A stretch of 64,000 nt of DNA from an uncultured Sphingobacteriales bacterium (GTDB taxonomy: Bacteria > Bacteroidota > Bacteroidia > Chitinophagales > Chitinophagaceae), in the NCBI GenBank assembly GCA_937871285.1, contig CALMQS010000098.1:84896-148895 (forward strand), read 5' to 3'. Numbering within the stretch: the first letter of the stretch is position 1; every line of letters starts with the position of its first letter. Shown piece after piece: positions 9,718-18,732 of this stretch. A program made the position numbers and the translations under genes. The notes under the pieces were generated by a model. That model searched no databases. It saw only the letters and a list, made by a program, of their open reading frames with translations, and was not told where the DNA came from.

Positions 9718-10076
9718 CGGTAACGGATAAATGATGGGCAGGCATCTTTTCAAACAGGAGAAGATGCCTGCTCGTTTAAGAGTTATGGTGTATGCCGGAT
9801 TAACATGGGTCAATATCTGTTTCCGATGATTGCATTTACCAGATACTTGTTATAGTTTTGTATTATTCCATCCCTCCTGTGATCTTCCACCAGGCTTCGT
9901 GTTACAATAATAAATGCATTAGCCTGCCATCTGAAAACGATTCGTGTTACAGCCACTTTCGATGAGCCGCACAATATCCCCGATGAACAACTAAGTAGTT
10001 TTACAATTCAGCTAAGTGTTTTTTCGTTATATACCTGAAATCCTATCCGCCCTTTATAAACTAAAAATGTTATTTT
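9718..10076. other. Intergenic stretch, terminator-like hairpin then no gene
   Basis: Apart from the hairpin at 9738-9771, I see no gene or repeat in these 359 bases. The last 60 bases before 10077 are AT-rich and should hold the promoter of the following gene. Confidence 0.45.
9738..9771 (+). terminator. Terminator-like hairpin after OmpA-family gene
   Basis: GCAGGCATCTT (9738-9748) pairs perfectly with AAGATGCCTGC (9761-9771), an 11-bp stem with a 12-nt loop. The trailing sequence TCGTTTAAG has only a weak T tract, so termination efficiency is uncertain. Confidence 0.55.
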
Positions 10077-11096
10077 ATGAGAAAGATAGATGCTGTACTG
10101 CTGTCTGCGCTGATACTCTACGACTACAGTGCCCAATCCCTGGTAGATAGTGATATTATTAACCTGGGTAACTCCTTAATAGCGGAGCACAATAGCTTCC
10201 GGGAGGATAAACCTGTTGATCCTTCGTTTTTGACTGATCGTTATAGTAATACGCTCCCGGAAAACAATACCGAACCGTTAAACCTGTATGGTTTAGACGC
10301 AACGCCCGCAAAAAATATTTCGTATCACGATTTAGCAAAGATCAATCCTGCAACCGCCATTACAGCAACGCAGCCGGAGGATAATAGTAATATGCTTATT
10401 CATATCAGTATGCCCAACGCTTTTATGGAAGAAGCGGCTATGCTTCCTGAAAGCCTGGAACAGGCTGCTGAAGAAAGCACCCTCACTTTATCTGTGGCAA
10501 CCGTAACGGCTTCATTTGCTTCATTAAGCGATGCAGGGAATATTGAAGTGAAGGATGAGTTTGATGCAGATAATATGCAGTTTGCCGATACAGACGCTGA
10601 TGGTATGTTTAATTTTGAAGATAAGTGCCCTGCCATTGCCGGTGTGGCAAGATTTGAAGGCTGCCCTGTTCCGGACAGCGACGCAGACGGCATAAATGAT
10701 GAAGAAGATTATTGCCCCTTTGAAGCAGGCACCATTGCCGGAAGCGGTTGCCCGCTGGAGAATGATATTAACACTACTAATAATACAAGTGCTTTGAACA
10801 ATGACCAGGCAGATGCGGTGGATTTTTCAACGGTGGTAAAATTTGAAGAGAATAATGATGTGCTGTCGAACAGTGATTTTAACATGGTGCTGCAACTGGC
10901 CGATAAGCTTCTTAATAATGCCGGTGCAAAAATTGATATCTACAAATCGGCTGATATTAATGCCGCAGCGCAGACAAATACAATTATGCGGTATTTAAAA
11001 GATCTGGGTGTTAATGATTCGCAAATAAACCTTTCACTAAAAGATACAGGAAGTAATGCTGTAGTTAGGGGAGTGGCAGTTCAAATAAGATATTAA
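10077..11096 (+). CDS. Secreted protein with two thrombospondin type 3 repeats and degenerate OmpA-like C-terminus
   Basis: 339 residues. The N-terminus (MRKIDAVLLSALILYDYSAQS) is a poor signal peptide because of acidic residues. A long, low-complexity acidic region follows. Two thrombospondin type 3 repeats lie near residues 177-230 (DTDADGMFNFEDKCP, DSDADGINDEEDYCP). The last 80 residues follow the OmpA domain outline (start VVKFEENNDVLSNSDFNMVLQLADKLL, end VRGVAVQIRY). They lack the TDN...N..LS..RA peptidoglycan-binding residues present in the gene upstream. It looks like a diverged relative of the 8200-9717 product that lost its barrel and its wall-binding residues. Function unknown. Confidence 0.75.
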   Translation: MRKIDAVLLSALILYDYSAQSLVDSDIINLGNSLIAEHNSFREDKPVDPSFLTDRYSNTLPENNTEPLNLYGLDATPAKNISYHDLAKINPATAITATQPEDNSNMLIHISMPNAFMEEAAMLPESLEQAAEESTLTLSVATVTASFASLSDAGNIEVKDEFDADNMQFADTDADGMFNFEDKCPAIAGVARFEGCPVPDSDADGINDEEDYCPFEAGTIAGSGCPLENDINTTNNTSALNNDQADAVDFSTVVKFEENNDVLSNSDFNMVLQLADKLLNNAGAKIDIYKSADINAAAQTNTIMRYLKDLGVNDSQINLSLKDTGSNAVVRGVAVQIRY

Positions 11097-11115
11097 ATCG
11101 TTAAGATTCATGTAA

Positions 11116-11150
11116 AATGTCAGGGAAAAACAACCCTGACATTTTTTTTT
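11116..11150 (+). terminator. Rho-independent terminator
   Basis: AATGTCAGGG (11116-11125) pairs with CCCTGACATT (11134-11143), an 8-nt loop, followed by a run of T to 11150. This is a textbook intrinsic terminator for the gene ending at 11096. Confidence 0.9.
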
Positions 11151-11232
11151 GCATCTCTATTCTTTTAAATTGTGTTAACCGGTGGCGGTAATTAATAATT
11201 TTTAGCCAAATTTGCCAATCAAATAATAATAC

Positions 11233-12924
11233 ATGAAGAAAACTTTCTTACTCGCAATTATTGGAGCAGTGCTGTATCTTTCCGGGTTTACCCAAACCGC
11301 AGTAAAAGATATTCCCAGGGGATGGCATATGCTTGACCCGCAAAAAGATGGTTATTACGGAATAGATGTTGAAAAAGCCTACAATGAGCTTTTAAAAGGT
11401 AAAAAAAGCGTTCCTGTTATAGTAGCTGTAATTGATTCTGGTATAGATACCACACATGAAGATCTTAAACCTGTTTTATGGCATAACCCCGGTGAAATTC
11501 CGGGTAACGGTATTGACGACGACAATAACGGATATATTGACGATGTATATGGCTGGAACTTTCTGGGAGGTAAAGACGGGAGGAATGTAAATAAAGACTC
11601 ATACGAGGCTGCAAGGGTGTATTACAAATTAAAAAAGAAATTTGGCGATACCATGCCGGATGAGGCAACGGCAACTCCGGAGGAACTCGACGAGATAGGG
11701 ATGTATAAAAAAGTAAGAGACCTTATAGAAGGGGATGCTAAAGAAGCTTCACTGAATGTAATGTTCTTAAAGAATATTGTAGAAAAAATGCCCTGGGCCG
11801 ATAGTATTTTGCAAAGCAGTTTAAAAATGACCGAGTATAGTGGCGATGATTTGCAAAAGTTTAAACCGGCTTCTGCAGATGAAAGTAAAGCGAAAAGTAC
11901 GATAATGGCATTATTCCTCGGCTTCCAGGCAAGTGAAATGACGAATAAGCGACTGCTTGAAATGACGGGAGAATTTTATAACGGAGAAAAATCAAAGGCA
12001 GATGCGGTTGTAAAAGAACCGAAAGATTATCGCGGAGAAATAGTTAAGGATAATTATGACGATATTAATGACCGTTATTATGGTAATAATGACGTGATGG
12101 CAGGTACGCCTATGCATGGCACGCATGTATCCGGTATCATTGCTGCCGCACGTAATAATAATATTGGAATGAACGGCATTGCCGACAATGTACGTATTAT
12201 GACAGTGAGAGCGGTGCCGGATGGTGATGAGCACGATAAAGACATAGCGAATGCAATCCGGTATGCTGTGGACAATGGCGCCAAAGTTATTAATATGAGC
12301 TTTGGGAAAAGCGTATCACCCCAGAAACATTGGGTTGATGATGCGGTGAAGTATGCAGCATCCAAAGGGGTATTGCTGGTGCACGCGGCCGGTAATGACG
12401 CAAAAGATATTGATATCCATGATAATTTTCCCAATCCCATCTTCAAAAATGACAGCATTGGAAGAGCGGGTAACTGGATTACCGTAGGCGCAAGCGGCGA
12501 TCCGGCAGCGGGTGGCATTATCGGCTCTTTCTCGAACTATGGTAAAAAAGAAGTGGATGTTTTTGCACCAGGTGTAAAAATATATTCCACTTTGCCCGGA
12601 GGCAACCAGTATGGCAACTTACAGGGAACCAGTATGGCGAGCCCTGTGGTGGCAGGGGTGGCAGCTTTATTGATGTCGTATTATCCCAACCTTACGGTAC
12701 AGCAAATTAAGGAGGTAATTGAAAAATCTGCTGCTTCACCGGGAATAAAGGCACAAAAGCCCGGAACAGATGAAGCGGTAAGCATGGCAGAGCTTAGCCG
12801 TGCCGGTGGAATTGTAAACGTGTATGAAGCAGTAAAATTGGCCGATTCCATCTCGGGTGAAAAGAATGTATTGCCACAACAGGCTTTACCGAAATCGAAA
12901 ATGAAAAAGGATAAGAAAGGATAG
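11233..12924 (+). CDS. Secreted subtilisin-like serine protease (S8 family)
   Basis: A 563-residue S8 peptidase. A signal peptide (MKKTFLLAIIGAVLYLSGFTQT) leads into the catalytic domain. The triad is complete: Asp68 in VIDSGIDTTHED, His298 in MHGTHVSGIIAA and Ser467 in GTSMASPVVAG; the oxyanion Asn is probably that in HAAGNDAKD. The gap between Asp and His is about 230 residues, far longer than in ordinary subtilisins, so a large charged helical insert lies at about residues 100-285. A Lys-rich tail ends the protein. There is no type IX sorting domain at the C-terminus. The gene is flanked by a terminator upstream and appears monocistronic. Confidence 0.93.
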   Translation: MKKTFLLAIIGAVLYLSGFTQTAVKDIPRGWHMLDPQKDGYYGIDVEKAYNELLKGKKSVPVIVAVIDSGIDTTHEDLKPVLWHNPGEIPGNGIDDDNNGYIDDVYGWNFLGGKDGRNVNKDSYEAARVYYKLKKKFGDTMPDEATATPEELDEIGMYKKVRDLIEGDAKEASLNVMFLKNIVEKMPWADSILQSSLKMTEYSGDDLQKFKPASADESKAKSTIMALFLGFQASEMTNKRLLEMTGEFYNGEKSKADAVVKEPKDYRGEIVKDNYDDINDRYYGNNDVMAGTPMHGTHVSGIIAAARNNNIGMNGIADNVRIMTVRAVPDGDEHDKDIANAIRYAVDNGAKVINMSFGKSVSPQKHWVDDAVKYAASKGVLLVHAAGNDAKDIDIHDNFPNPIFKNDSIGRAGNWITVGASGDPAAGGIIGSFSNYGKKEVDVFAPGVKIYSTLPGGNQYGNLQGTSMASPVVAGVAALLMSYYPNLTVQQIKEVIEKSAASPGIKAQKPGTDEAVSMAELSRAGGIVNVYEAVKLADSISGEKNVLPQQALPKSKMKKDKKG

Positions 12925-13080
12925 GAAGCAATTCAGGAAAGTCGTTTTTTGCCGCAGATTCGCCGATGTTATCTTCGGATCTGTGGCATTTTTTATTACC
13001 GCATATGCGTAACTAATCGTTTTTCAAACGCCTCTCTGCGGCGTCTTTTATACTGCTGTCAACAGGAGAATATAGTATTG

Positions 13081-13584
13081 TTATTTTGCTTTTTTGCCTT
13101 GTGTTTCCGTTTCTCCGAACAGCATAACATAGCCGCACAGGTCTTTCTTTTGTTTGGTGTTTACCTGAAGCGGTTTTATCATATGGTATTCAGACATTTT
13201 AGGCACATAGGAATAACTGATAATGTTGCCATCTGCTTCACCCCATTTTTTTTTCTGGTATACCACCTGCTTTTCATTGTAATCGTACATCCTTACTTCG
13301 TACAGGTTTGACTTTACATCTCCTATAAATACAAACTGGTACTTTGTTCCTTCATTCATGGGTACTATAATCGGGATCTCGTATTCACTCTCCATCGTAA
13401 TAGAAGCTTCACGCAACACGGAGAAACCTCCATCGGCAAGTAAATGTTTAACGCTGTCGGCCTGCTTTTGAATAGATTGGTTATCGCAGGGGCTAACCCG
13501 GATAATATTGTCTGACTGGGCAAAGGATGAAAAGCTGAATAATAAGGGCAGAGCGCATATTGCGGAAAGGAGTGGCTTTTTCAT
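13081..13584 (-). CDS. Small secreted protein of unknown function
   Basis: 167 residues with a clear signal peptide (MKKPLLSAICALPLLFSFSSFAQ). The mature part contains QKQADSVKHLLADGGFSVLREASITMESEYE and a beta-rich C-terminal half (YQFVFIGDVKSNLYEVRMYDYN). The family is not recognised by name, though similar secreted small proteins occur in Bacteroidota. It is probably periplasmic or extracellular. It stands alone between the subtilase and an SDR gene on the same strand. Confidence 0.7.
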   Translation of the reverse strand: MKKPLLSAICALPLLFSFSSFAQSDNIIRVSPCDNQSIQKQADSVKHLLADGGFSVLREASITMESEYEIPIIVPMNEGTKYQFVFIGDVKSNLYEVRMYDYNEKQVVYQKKKWGEADGNIISYSYVPKMSEYHMIKPLQVNTKQKKDLCGYVMLFGETETQGKKAK

Positions 13585-13709
13585 TTTTTAAAGTTTACAG
13601 GGTTTCAGATTGATTTCCGGCTGCACGAACCTATGATAATCAAAGGAATTGAAGAACGGAAACTGTTCAATTTTCCCGGCTTTTAATGAACGCAAATATG
13701 CTGCCTAAA

Positions 13710-14468
13710 TTATTTTTTGTGGAAATAAATAGCGTCTGCCTGCTGAACAGGGCATATTACCAGGTCGTTGATACAAACATGCTCCGGCACAGTAGTACAA
13801 TAGTAAATAACATCCGCTACATCTTTAGCGGTCAATGGTTTAAAGCCATTATATACCGCGTTGGCCTTAGCTGCATCACCATTAAACCGTACCAGTGAAA
13901 ACTCCGTTTCAGCGGCCCCCGGATGAATAGCGGTTACTTTAATGTTATGCCTCAGTAAATCTATACGCATGCTTTTACTTATTGCCTCTACGGCAAATTT
14001 GCTGGCACAGTATACATTGCCCCTTTCATATACTTCCTTTGCTGCCACTGAGCCGAGGTTAATGACATGTCCTTTGTTTTGTGCTATCATAAACGGCAAA
14101 ACAGCTTTTGAAACGTACAATAACCCTTTCACATTGGTATCCAGCATCGTGTCCCATTCATCTATGTCTGCCTCATCAAAAAAATCACGGCCAAGCGCGA
14201 GCCCTGCATTATTAATAAGAATATTAATATTCCTCCACTTGCCCGGAATAGTATCTACAGCTTCAAAAACCTCCTGCCGCCTGCTCACGTCAAACGGAAG
14301 CGGGAGCACCCGCACGGAAAAGCGTTCTTCAATATCCTTTTTCAACTGCTGCAACCGGTCTTCTCTTCGTCCGTTGATAATAATATCATGGCCCGCTTCC
14401 GCAAACTGCAGCGCGCAGGCTTTTCCAAACCCGGAAGTAGCGCCTGTAATAAAAACAATTTTACTCAT
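13710..14468 (-). CDS. Short-chain dehydrogenase/reductase (YdfG-like SDR)
   Basis: A 252-residue classical SDR. The cofactor loop is TGATSGFGKACA (residues 7-18), with ING-R-RED after strand 2 suggesting NADP preference. NNAG is present in INILINNAGLALG. The catalytic residues are Ser in INLGSVAAKE and the YxxxK pair in YCASKFAVEA. The form YERGNVYCASKFAVEAISKSMRIDLL resembles the YdfG / 3-hydroxy acid dehydrogenase group (serine or malonic semialdehyde type). The exact substrate cannot be read. It follows the serine hydrolase gene on the same strand after 93 bases. Confidence 0.88.
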   Translation of the reverse strand: MSKIVFITGATSGFGKACALQFAEAGHDIIINGRREDRLQQLKKDIEERFSVRVLPLPFDVSRRQEVFEAVDTIPGKWRNINILINNAGLALGRDFFDEADIDEWDTMLDTNVKGLLYVSKAVLPFMIAQNKGHVINLGSVAAKEVYERGNVYCASKFAVEAISKSMRIDLLRHNIKVTAIHPGAAETEFSLVRFNGDAAKANAVYNGFKPLTAKDVADVIYYCTTVPEHVCINDLVICPVQQADAIYFHKK

Positions 14469-14561
14469 TTAAAAACAATAGGTAGATGAAACACAAAGGT
14501 AAAGTGAAAAAAGAAAAGTGAGGGGCAACCTTAAGCCGGAGAGGATGAATAAGAAAACAAC

Positions 14562-15710
14562 TTACCGCCTGCTTTCATCCAATTGTTCGGCCCATGCTAT
14601 TAATGTATTTACTTCTATGGGAACATTATTTATTTTTTCGTCTCTTTTTTTACCCAGGCGAACAATAACCATATTGCGGGCTGGTATGCAGATGATATAC
14701 TGCCCTAATATCCCACGGGCATAAAATATGTTCTGCCGGCCGGGTATGATCCACCATTGATAGCCATAATAATTGCAGGGGGTGTTATGCTCATCCATAA
14801 TATTACAGGGCGTAACGGATTTACGGAAAAAAGCGCTGTCAATAACAGGCATGCCATTTATTTTTCCGCTGTCGAGCATAAACTGGCCCAGCCGTGCAAA
14901 ATCACGGGCATTGCTGTTAAAGCAGCAATAGGCTTTTTCTTCACCATTGGGTTTATCAATGCTCCACAACGCATCTTGTTCTGCGCCGAGGGGTTGCCAT
15001 AATTTTTCTGCGGCATACGCGCTCAGTGATTTTCCCGTTGCTTTTTCAACAACCAGTCCAAGCAATTGCGTATCACCGCTTTTATATGCATGGTATGTGC
15101 CGGGGGCTTTAATAATATTTACACGGGTTGCGGTTGTATATACATCAGTACCATAGTATAGCTCAGTAGTTTCCGAGAAAGGGTTGGCATAACTTTCATT
15201 CCAGTCGCTGCCGCTGCTCATCGTTAGCAGATCCGCAATTTTTACTTTTGCTTTTTCGCCTTCATTAAATTCCGGAAGGTATTTGCCCACGGGGTCGTTT
15301 ACCGAACCCATCTTACCTTCATGTATAGCCGCACCTATGAGCATGCCGGTAATGCTTTTAGCAACAGAAAAGGAATTAGACAGCGAACTATCGTTGTAGC
15401 CATCCCAGTATTTCTCAACCACGATTTCCCTGTTTTGTACTACCACCAGGCCAACAGATTGCAGCTTTGTAAGATATTGCTCCAGTGTATCGGGTATATT
15501 TACTTTACCATAATCTGCCGAAAAGCGCCAGGGAACAGGTTGTGCTGCCGGCACTGAACGGTTGTTAAAAATGGTATAATCATCAATGCCTGCAAAATTA
15601 TAAACGATGGCTTTGTATAAATAAGTTTTACCGGTTAGAACGGGCAATACCAGTATAACAAGCACTGTAATGACGATAAATTTCGCGGAGCGGTTTTTAT
15701 TTTTTTTCAT
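14562..15710 (-). CDS. Beta-lactamase-fold serine hydrolase (class C / PBP4-like)
   Basis: A 382-residue protein with one N-terminal membrane anchor (KFIVITVLVILVLPVLTG), so the catalytic domain is outside the cytoplasmic membrane. The SxxK motif is in SFSVAKSITGMLIG. The second motif is the Tyr in YHAYKSGDTQLLG, and the substrate loop is MLDSGKINGMPVIDSAF. The family includes esterases, peptidases and beta-lactamase-like enzymes, so drug hydrolysis should not be assumed. The length is normal. It is divergent from the hydroxyacid dehydrogenase gene. Confidence 0.87.
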   Translation of the reverse strand: MKKNKNRSAKFIVITVLVILVLPVLTGKTYLYKAIVYNFAGIDDYTIFNNRSVPAAQPVPWRFSADYGKVNIPDTLEQYLTKLQSVGLVVVQNREIVVEKYWDGYNDSSLSNSFSVAKSITGMLIGAAIHEGKMGSVNDPVGKYLPEFNEGEKAKVKIADLLTMSSGSDWNESYANPFSETTELYYGTDVYTTATRVNIIKAPGTYHAYKSGDTQLLGLVVEKATGKSLSAYAAEKLWQPLGAEQDALWSIDKPNGEEKAYCCFNSNARDFARLGQFMLDSGKINGMPVIDSAFFRKSVTPCNIMDEHNTPCNYYGYQWWIIPGRQNIFYARGILGQYIICIPARNMVIVRLGKKRDEKINNVPIEVNTLIAWAEQLDESRR

Positions 15711-15776
15711 TGTAACGGGGAGGTTAGGGCATTCCTGCTTAATTTCGGGCTAACTAAGATACAATAAATTATACGT

Positions 15777-16745
15777 ATGCATATTGTTATACTTGATGGT
15801 TATTCCATTAATCCCGGCGATTTGAACTGGTCTTCCTTAGAAACATTCGGCAATTTAACGGTTTACGACAGATCGGCCCCGGAGGAGGTGCAGGAGCGTT
15901 CGGCAGGAGCGGAAATTGTGCTCACCAATAAATCAAAAATTCCCGGCGATGTAATTCATGCATTACCCCAACTGCGATATATAGGGGAGCTGGCAACAGG
16001 TTATGATAATGTAGATATTGAGACCGCGGCTAAACGAAATATCCCCGTATGCAATGTGCCGGGCTATAGCACATCATCGGTTGCCCAGCTAACATGGGCG
16101 CTCATACTGGAACTCACGTACAACATTAACCGCCGGTCGAACGAAGTGCATAACGGCGCGTGGACAAGGAGTAAGGATTTTTGTTTCGGACACGAAGGTC
16201 TTTTTGAATTGCAGGGAAAAACACTCGGGCTCATTGGTTTAGGACAAATAGGTTCTGCGGTAGCCAAAATAGGAATGGCTTTTGGTATGAAGATCGTAGC
16301 CACGGTTCGCAACCCGGCTAAATATGATATGCCAGGCGTAAGCTTTGCAAGCGTAAACGAATGTTTTGCACAGGCGGATTTTGTTAGCCTTCATTGCCCG
16401 CTTACCGATGCCAACAGGGAGATGGTTAATAAAGAACTCATAGAACGGATGAAACCTACCGCTTATTTAATTAATACGGCACGCGGCGCCCTGGTCAATG
16501 AGCAGGATTTAGCCGGGGCGTTAAACCATAAGCAAATTGCAGGAGCGGCTGTTGATGTATTGTCGTTGGAGCCGCCTCCGGCAGGTAACCCTTTGTTAAA
16601 GGCTTCGAACTGCATTATTACACCGCATATTGCATGGGCCACCAGGCAGGCAAGGGAACGGCTTTTATATGAATCTGCAGAAAATATCAAAACATTCCTC
16701 AACGGAGGATTAAGGAATGTGGTTAACGGAGTTAAGAAAGTGTAG
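15777..16745 (+). CDS. D-2-hydroxyacid dehydrogenase (glycerate dehydrogenase-like)
   Basis: 322 residues. The NAD loop is GLIGLGQIGSAVAKIGMAFG. Catalytic residues are Arg in INTARGALVNE, Glu in VLSLEPPP, and His in TPHIAWATRQAR. The PHIAWAT form, in place of the commoner PH..., is typical of the hydroxypyruvate reductase/glycerate dehydrogenase branch, which converts hydroxypyruvate to D-glycerate. The ABC-F gene starts 55 bases downstream and appears to have its own promoter. Confidence 0.9.
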   Translation: MHIVILDGYSINPGDLNWSSLETFGNLTVYDRSAPEEVQERSAGAEIVLTNKSKIPGDVIHALPQLRYIGELATGYDNVDIETAAKRNIPVCNVPGYSTSSVAQLTWALILELTYNINRRSNEVHNGAWTRSKDFCFGHEGLFELQGKTLGLIGLGQIGSAVAKIGMAFGMKIVATVRNPAKYDMPGVSFASVNECFAQADFVSLHCPLTDANREMVNKELIERMKPTAYLINTARGALVNEQDLAGALNHKQIAGAAVDVLSLEPPPAGNPLLKASNCIITPHIAWATRQARERLLYESAENIKTFLNGGLRNVVNGVKKV

Positions 16746-16788
16746 CTTTTATCGTCCAGCTAATCGCGTAACTGTCTGAACTCTTTTT

Positions 16789-16798
16789 TATCTTTGCC
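16789..16798 (+). promoter_or_regulatory. Bacteroidota -7 box directly before an ATG
   Basis: TATCTTTGCC matches the Bacteroidota sigma-ABfr -7 box TAnnTTTG exactly and ends only two bases before the ATG at 16801. Transcription would start at or beside the start codon, implying a leaderless or nearly leaderless mRNA. No convincing -33 TTTG was seen at the usual distance. Confidence 0.5.
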
Positions 16799-16800
16799 GG

Positions 16801-18714
16801 ATGCATTATGTTTCTGCTGAAGGATTAGGGAAGTCTTACGGAATAAAGCCTCTTTTTAAAAACCTGGGTTTTCATATTGAAGAAGGAGATAAAATCGCGT
16901 TAATAGCCCGCAACGGCTCGGGTAAGTCTACCTTGCTTAAAATTATCGCCGGTAAAGAAACGCCGGAAGAAGGAAAATTGTGGGTACATAAAGATGTAAC
17001 CGTGGCCCTTTTTGAGCAGGAACCTTCCTTTATTGATGAATTGTCTGTGCTTGATAACATCTTTCATCACAATCATCCTGTTATTAATGTTATTAAACAA
17101 TATGAAGCGGCAAGCGAAAGTGAGGATGCCGATGCATTGGGCGATGCCATTGTAAAAATGGATGAGCTGAATGCCTGGGATTTCGACAGCAAGGTAAAGC
17201 AGATCCTCGGCAAGCTGAATATTCACCAGTTCCGGCAAAAGACAGGTACGCTTTCGGGTGGCCAGCGTAAACGGGTAGCGCTTGCCAGAACCCTGATTGA
17301 TATTGGTTTTGAGCACAGGCATGTACTCCTTATTATGGATGAACCTACCAACCACTTGGATGTAACAACGGTAGAATGGTTAGAGCATTACCTGAACCAG
17401 GAAAAAGTAACCTTACTGCTGGTTACACACGACCGTTATTTTTTAGATGCGGTATGCAACGAGATATGGGAAATGGATGGCAGTGACTTATATGTATATA
17501 AAGGCGATTATGAAAACTATGTGGAAAAGAAAGCCGCCCGGCTGGAACAGCAGGCTTCGGGCATTGATAAAGCGAAAAACCTTTACCGTAAAGAATTAGA
17601 ATGGATAAGAAAGCAACCAAAGGCCAGAACAACCAAATCGAAAAGCCGTATTGATGCTTTCAGTGATGTGGAAACCAAAGCCAAACAGCGGATGCAGGAT
17701 AACCAGGTGCAGTTGCAGGTGAAGATGAGTCGCCTCGGTGGCAAAGTAGCTGAGCTAAAAAAAGTATATAAAGCTTACGGGAACCATACCATACTAAAAG
17801 GCTTTGATTACACATTTGCCAAAGGTGAAAGAATTGGTATTGTAGGAAAAAACGGGGTGGGAAAATCTACTTTCCTTAATATGCTGCAGGGTATTGAAAA
17901 AGCCGACAGCGGGAAAATTAATATCGGGGAAACCGTCATTTTTGGATATTATTCCCAGCAGGGCCTGGAAATAAAGGAAGATATACGGGTGATAGCCTAT
18001 GTAAAAAACATAGCGGAAAATTTTCCGTTGGCCAACGGAGGGTCGCTTAGCGCGGCCCAGTTCCTGCAACTTTTTTTGTTTGACCCCGATCAGCAACATA
18101 CTTTTATTTCAAAGCTAAGCGGTGGTGAGAAAAAAAGATTATTGCTGCTGTCTATCCTTTTCCGCAACCCTAACTTTTTGATATTAGATGAGCCTACCAA
18201 TGATCTTGACCTTCCTACGCTGGGTGTGCTGGAAAATTTTTTAAGTGAATACCAGGGTTGCCTGCTAATCGTTTCGCATGACCGTTATTTTATGGACAGG
18301 CTCACCGATCACCTGTTTGTTTTTGAAGGAGACGGGGAAATAAGGGACTTTCCGGGAAATTATACCCAGTACCGGATATGGAAAAAGGAACAGGAAGAAG
18401 AAGCGAGGCTGCAGCTTACAGCAAACAGATTACCTGAAGGAAACCACATACAGAGCGCAGCTACAAAAGTACCGGATACTGTTCCTCAAAAAAGAAAGCC
18501 ATCTTACAAGGAAAAGCGGGAGTTTGAATTATTGCAGAAGGAAATAGAAGCGCTGGCAAAGGAGAAAAAAACTATTACAGAAAAGCTCAACACCGATAGC
18601 ATCCCCTTCGGGCAATTACAGCAGTTCTCGAGCCGGATCGGCGAGCTGTCGCAATTATTGGATGATAAGGAATTGCGCTGGCTGGAATTGAGTGAAATGA
18701 TGGATGACGCTTAA
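16801..18714 (+). CDS. ABC-F family ATP-binding protein
   Basis: A 637-residue soluble protein with two ABC cassettes and no membrane segments. Walker A loops are ARNGSGKSTLLKI and GKNGVGKSTFLNM. The ABC signatures are TLSGGQRKRVALAR and KLSGGEKKRLLLL, and the Walker B regions are LLIMDEPTNHLD and LILDEPTNDLD. The linker is rich in Lys and Arg (RKQPKARTTKSKSR), and a C-terminal coiled coil (residues about 570-637) is the Uup-type DNA-binding-like tail. ABC-F proteins of this type bind ribosomes and act in translation; Uup-like members also affect transposon excision. The gene may be leaderless. Confidence 0.94.
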   Translation: MHYVSAEGLGKSYGIKPLFKNLGFHIEEGDKIALIARNGSGKSTLLKIIAGKETPEEGKLWVHKDVTVALFEQEPSFIDELSVLDNIFHHNHPVINVIKQYEAASESEDADALGDAIVKMDELNAWDFDSKVKQILGKLNIHQFRQKTGTLSGGQRKRVALARTLIDIGFEHRHVLLIMDEPTNHLDVTTVEWLEHYLNQEKVTLLLVTHDRYFLDAVCNEIWEMDGSDLYVYKGDYENYVEKKAARLEQQASGIDKAKNLYRKELEWIRKQPKARTTKSKSRIDAFSDVETKAKQRMQDNQVQLQVKMSRLGGKVAELKKVYKAYGNHTILKGFDYTFAKGERIGIVGKNGVGKSTFLNMLQGIEKADSGKINIGETVIFGYYSQQGLEIKEDIRVIAYVKNIAENFPLANGGSLSAAQFLQLFLFDPDQQHTFISKLSGGEKKRLLLLSILFRNPNFLILDEPTNDLDLPTLGVLENFLSEYQGCLLIVSHDRYFMDRLTDHLFVFEGDGEIRDFPGNYTQYRIWKKEQEEEARLQLTANRLPEGNHIQSAATKVPDTVPQKRKPSYKEKREFELLQKEIEALAKEKKTITEKLNTDSIPFGQLQQFSSRIGELSQLLDDKELRWLELSEMMDDA

Positions 18715-18732
18715 GATCAGGGCAAACACCCC

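Noticed and set aside
12949..13311. Plus-strand frame of 120 codons
   Set aside because: It overlaps the minus-strand secreted protein gene, which has a clear signal peptide; the plus frame is Phe/Cys/His-rich antisense.
14562..15710. Beta-lactamase resistance gene
   Set aside because: It has the SxxK fold but belongs to the broad serine hydrolase group; nothing shows activity on antibiotics.
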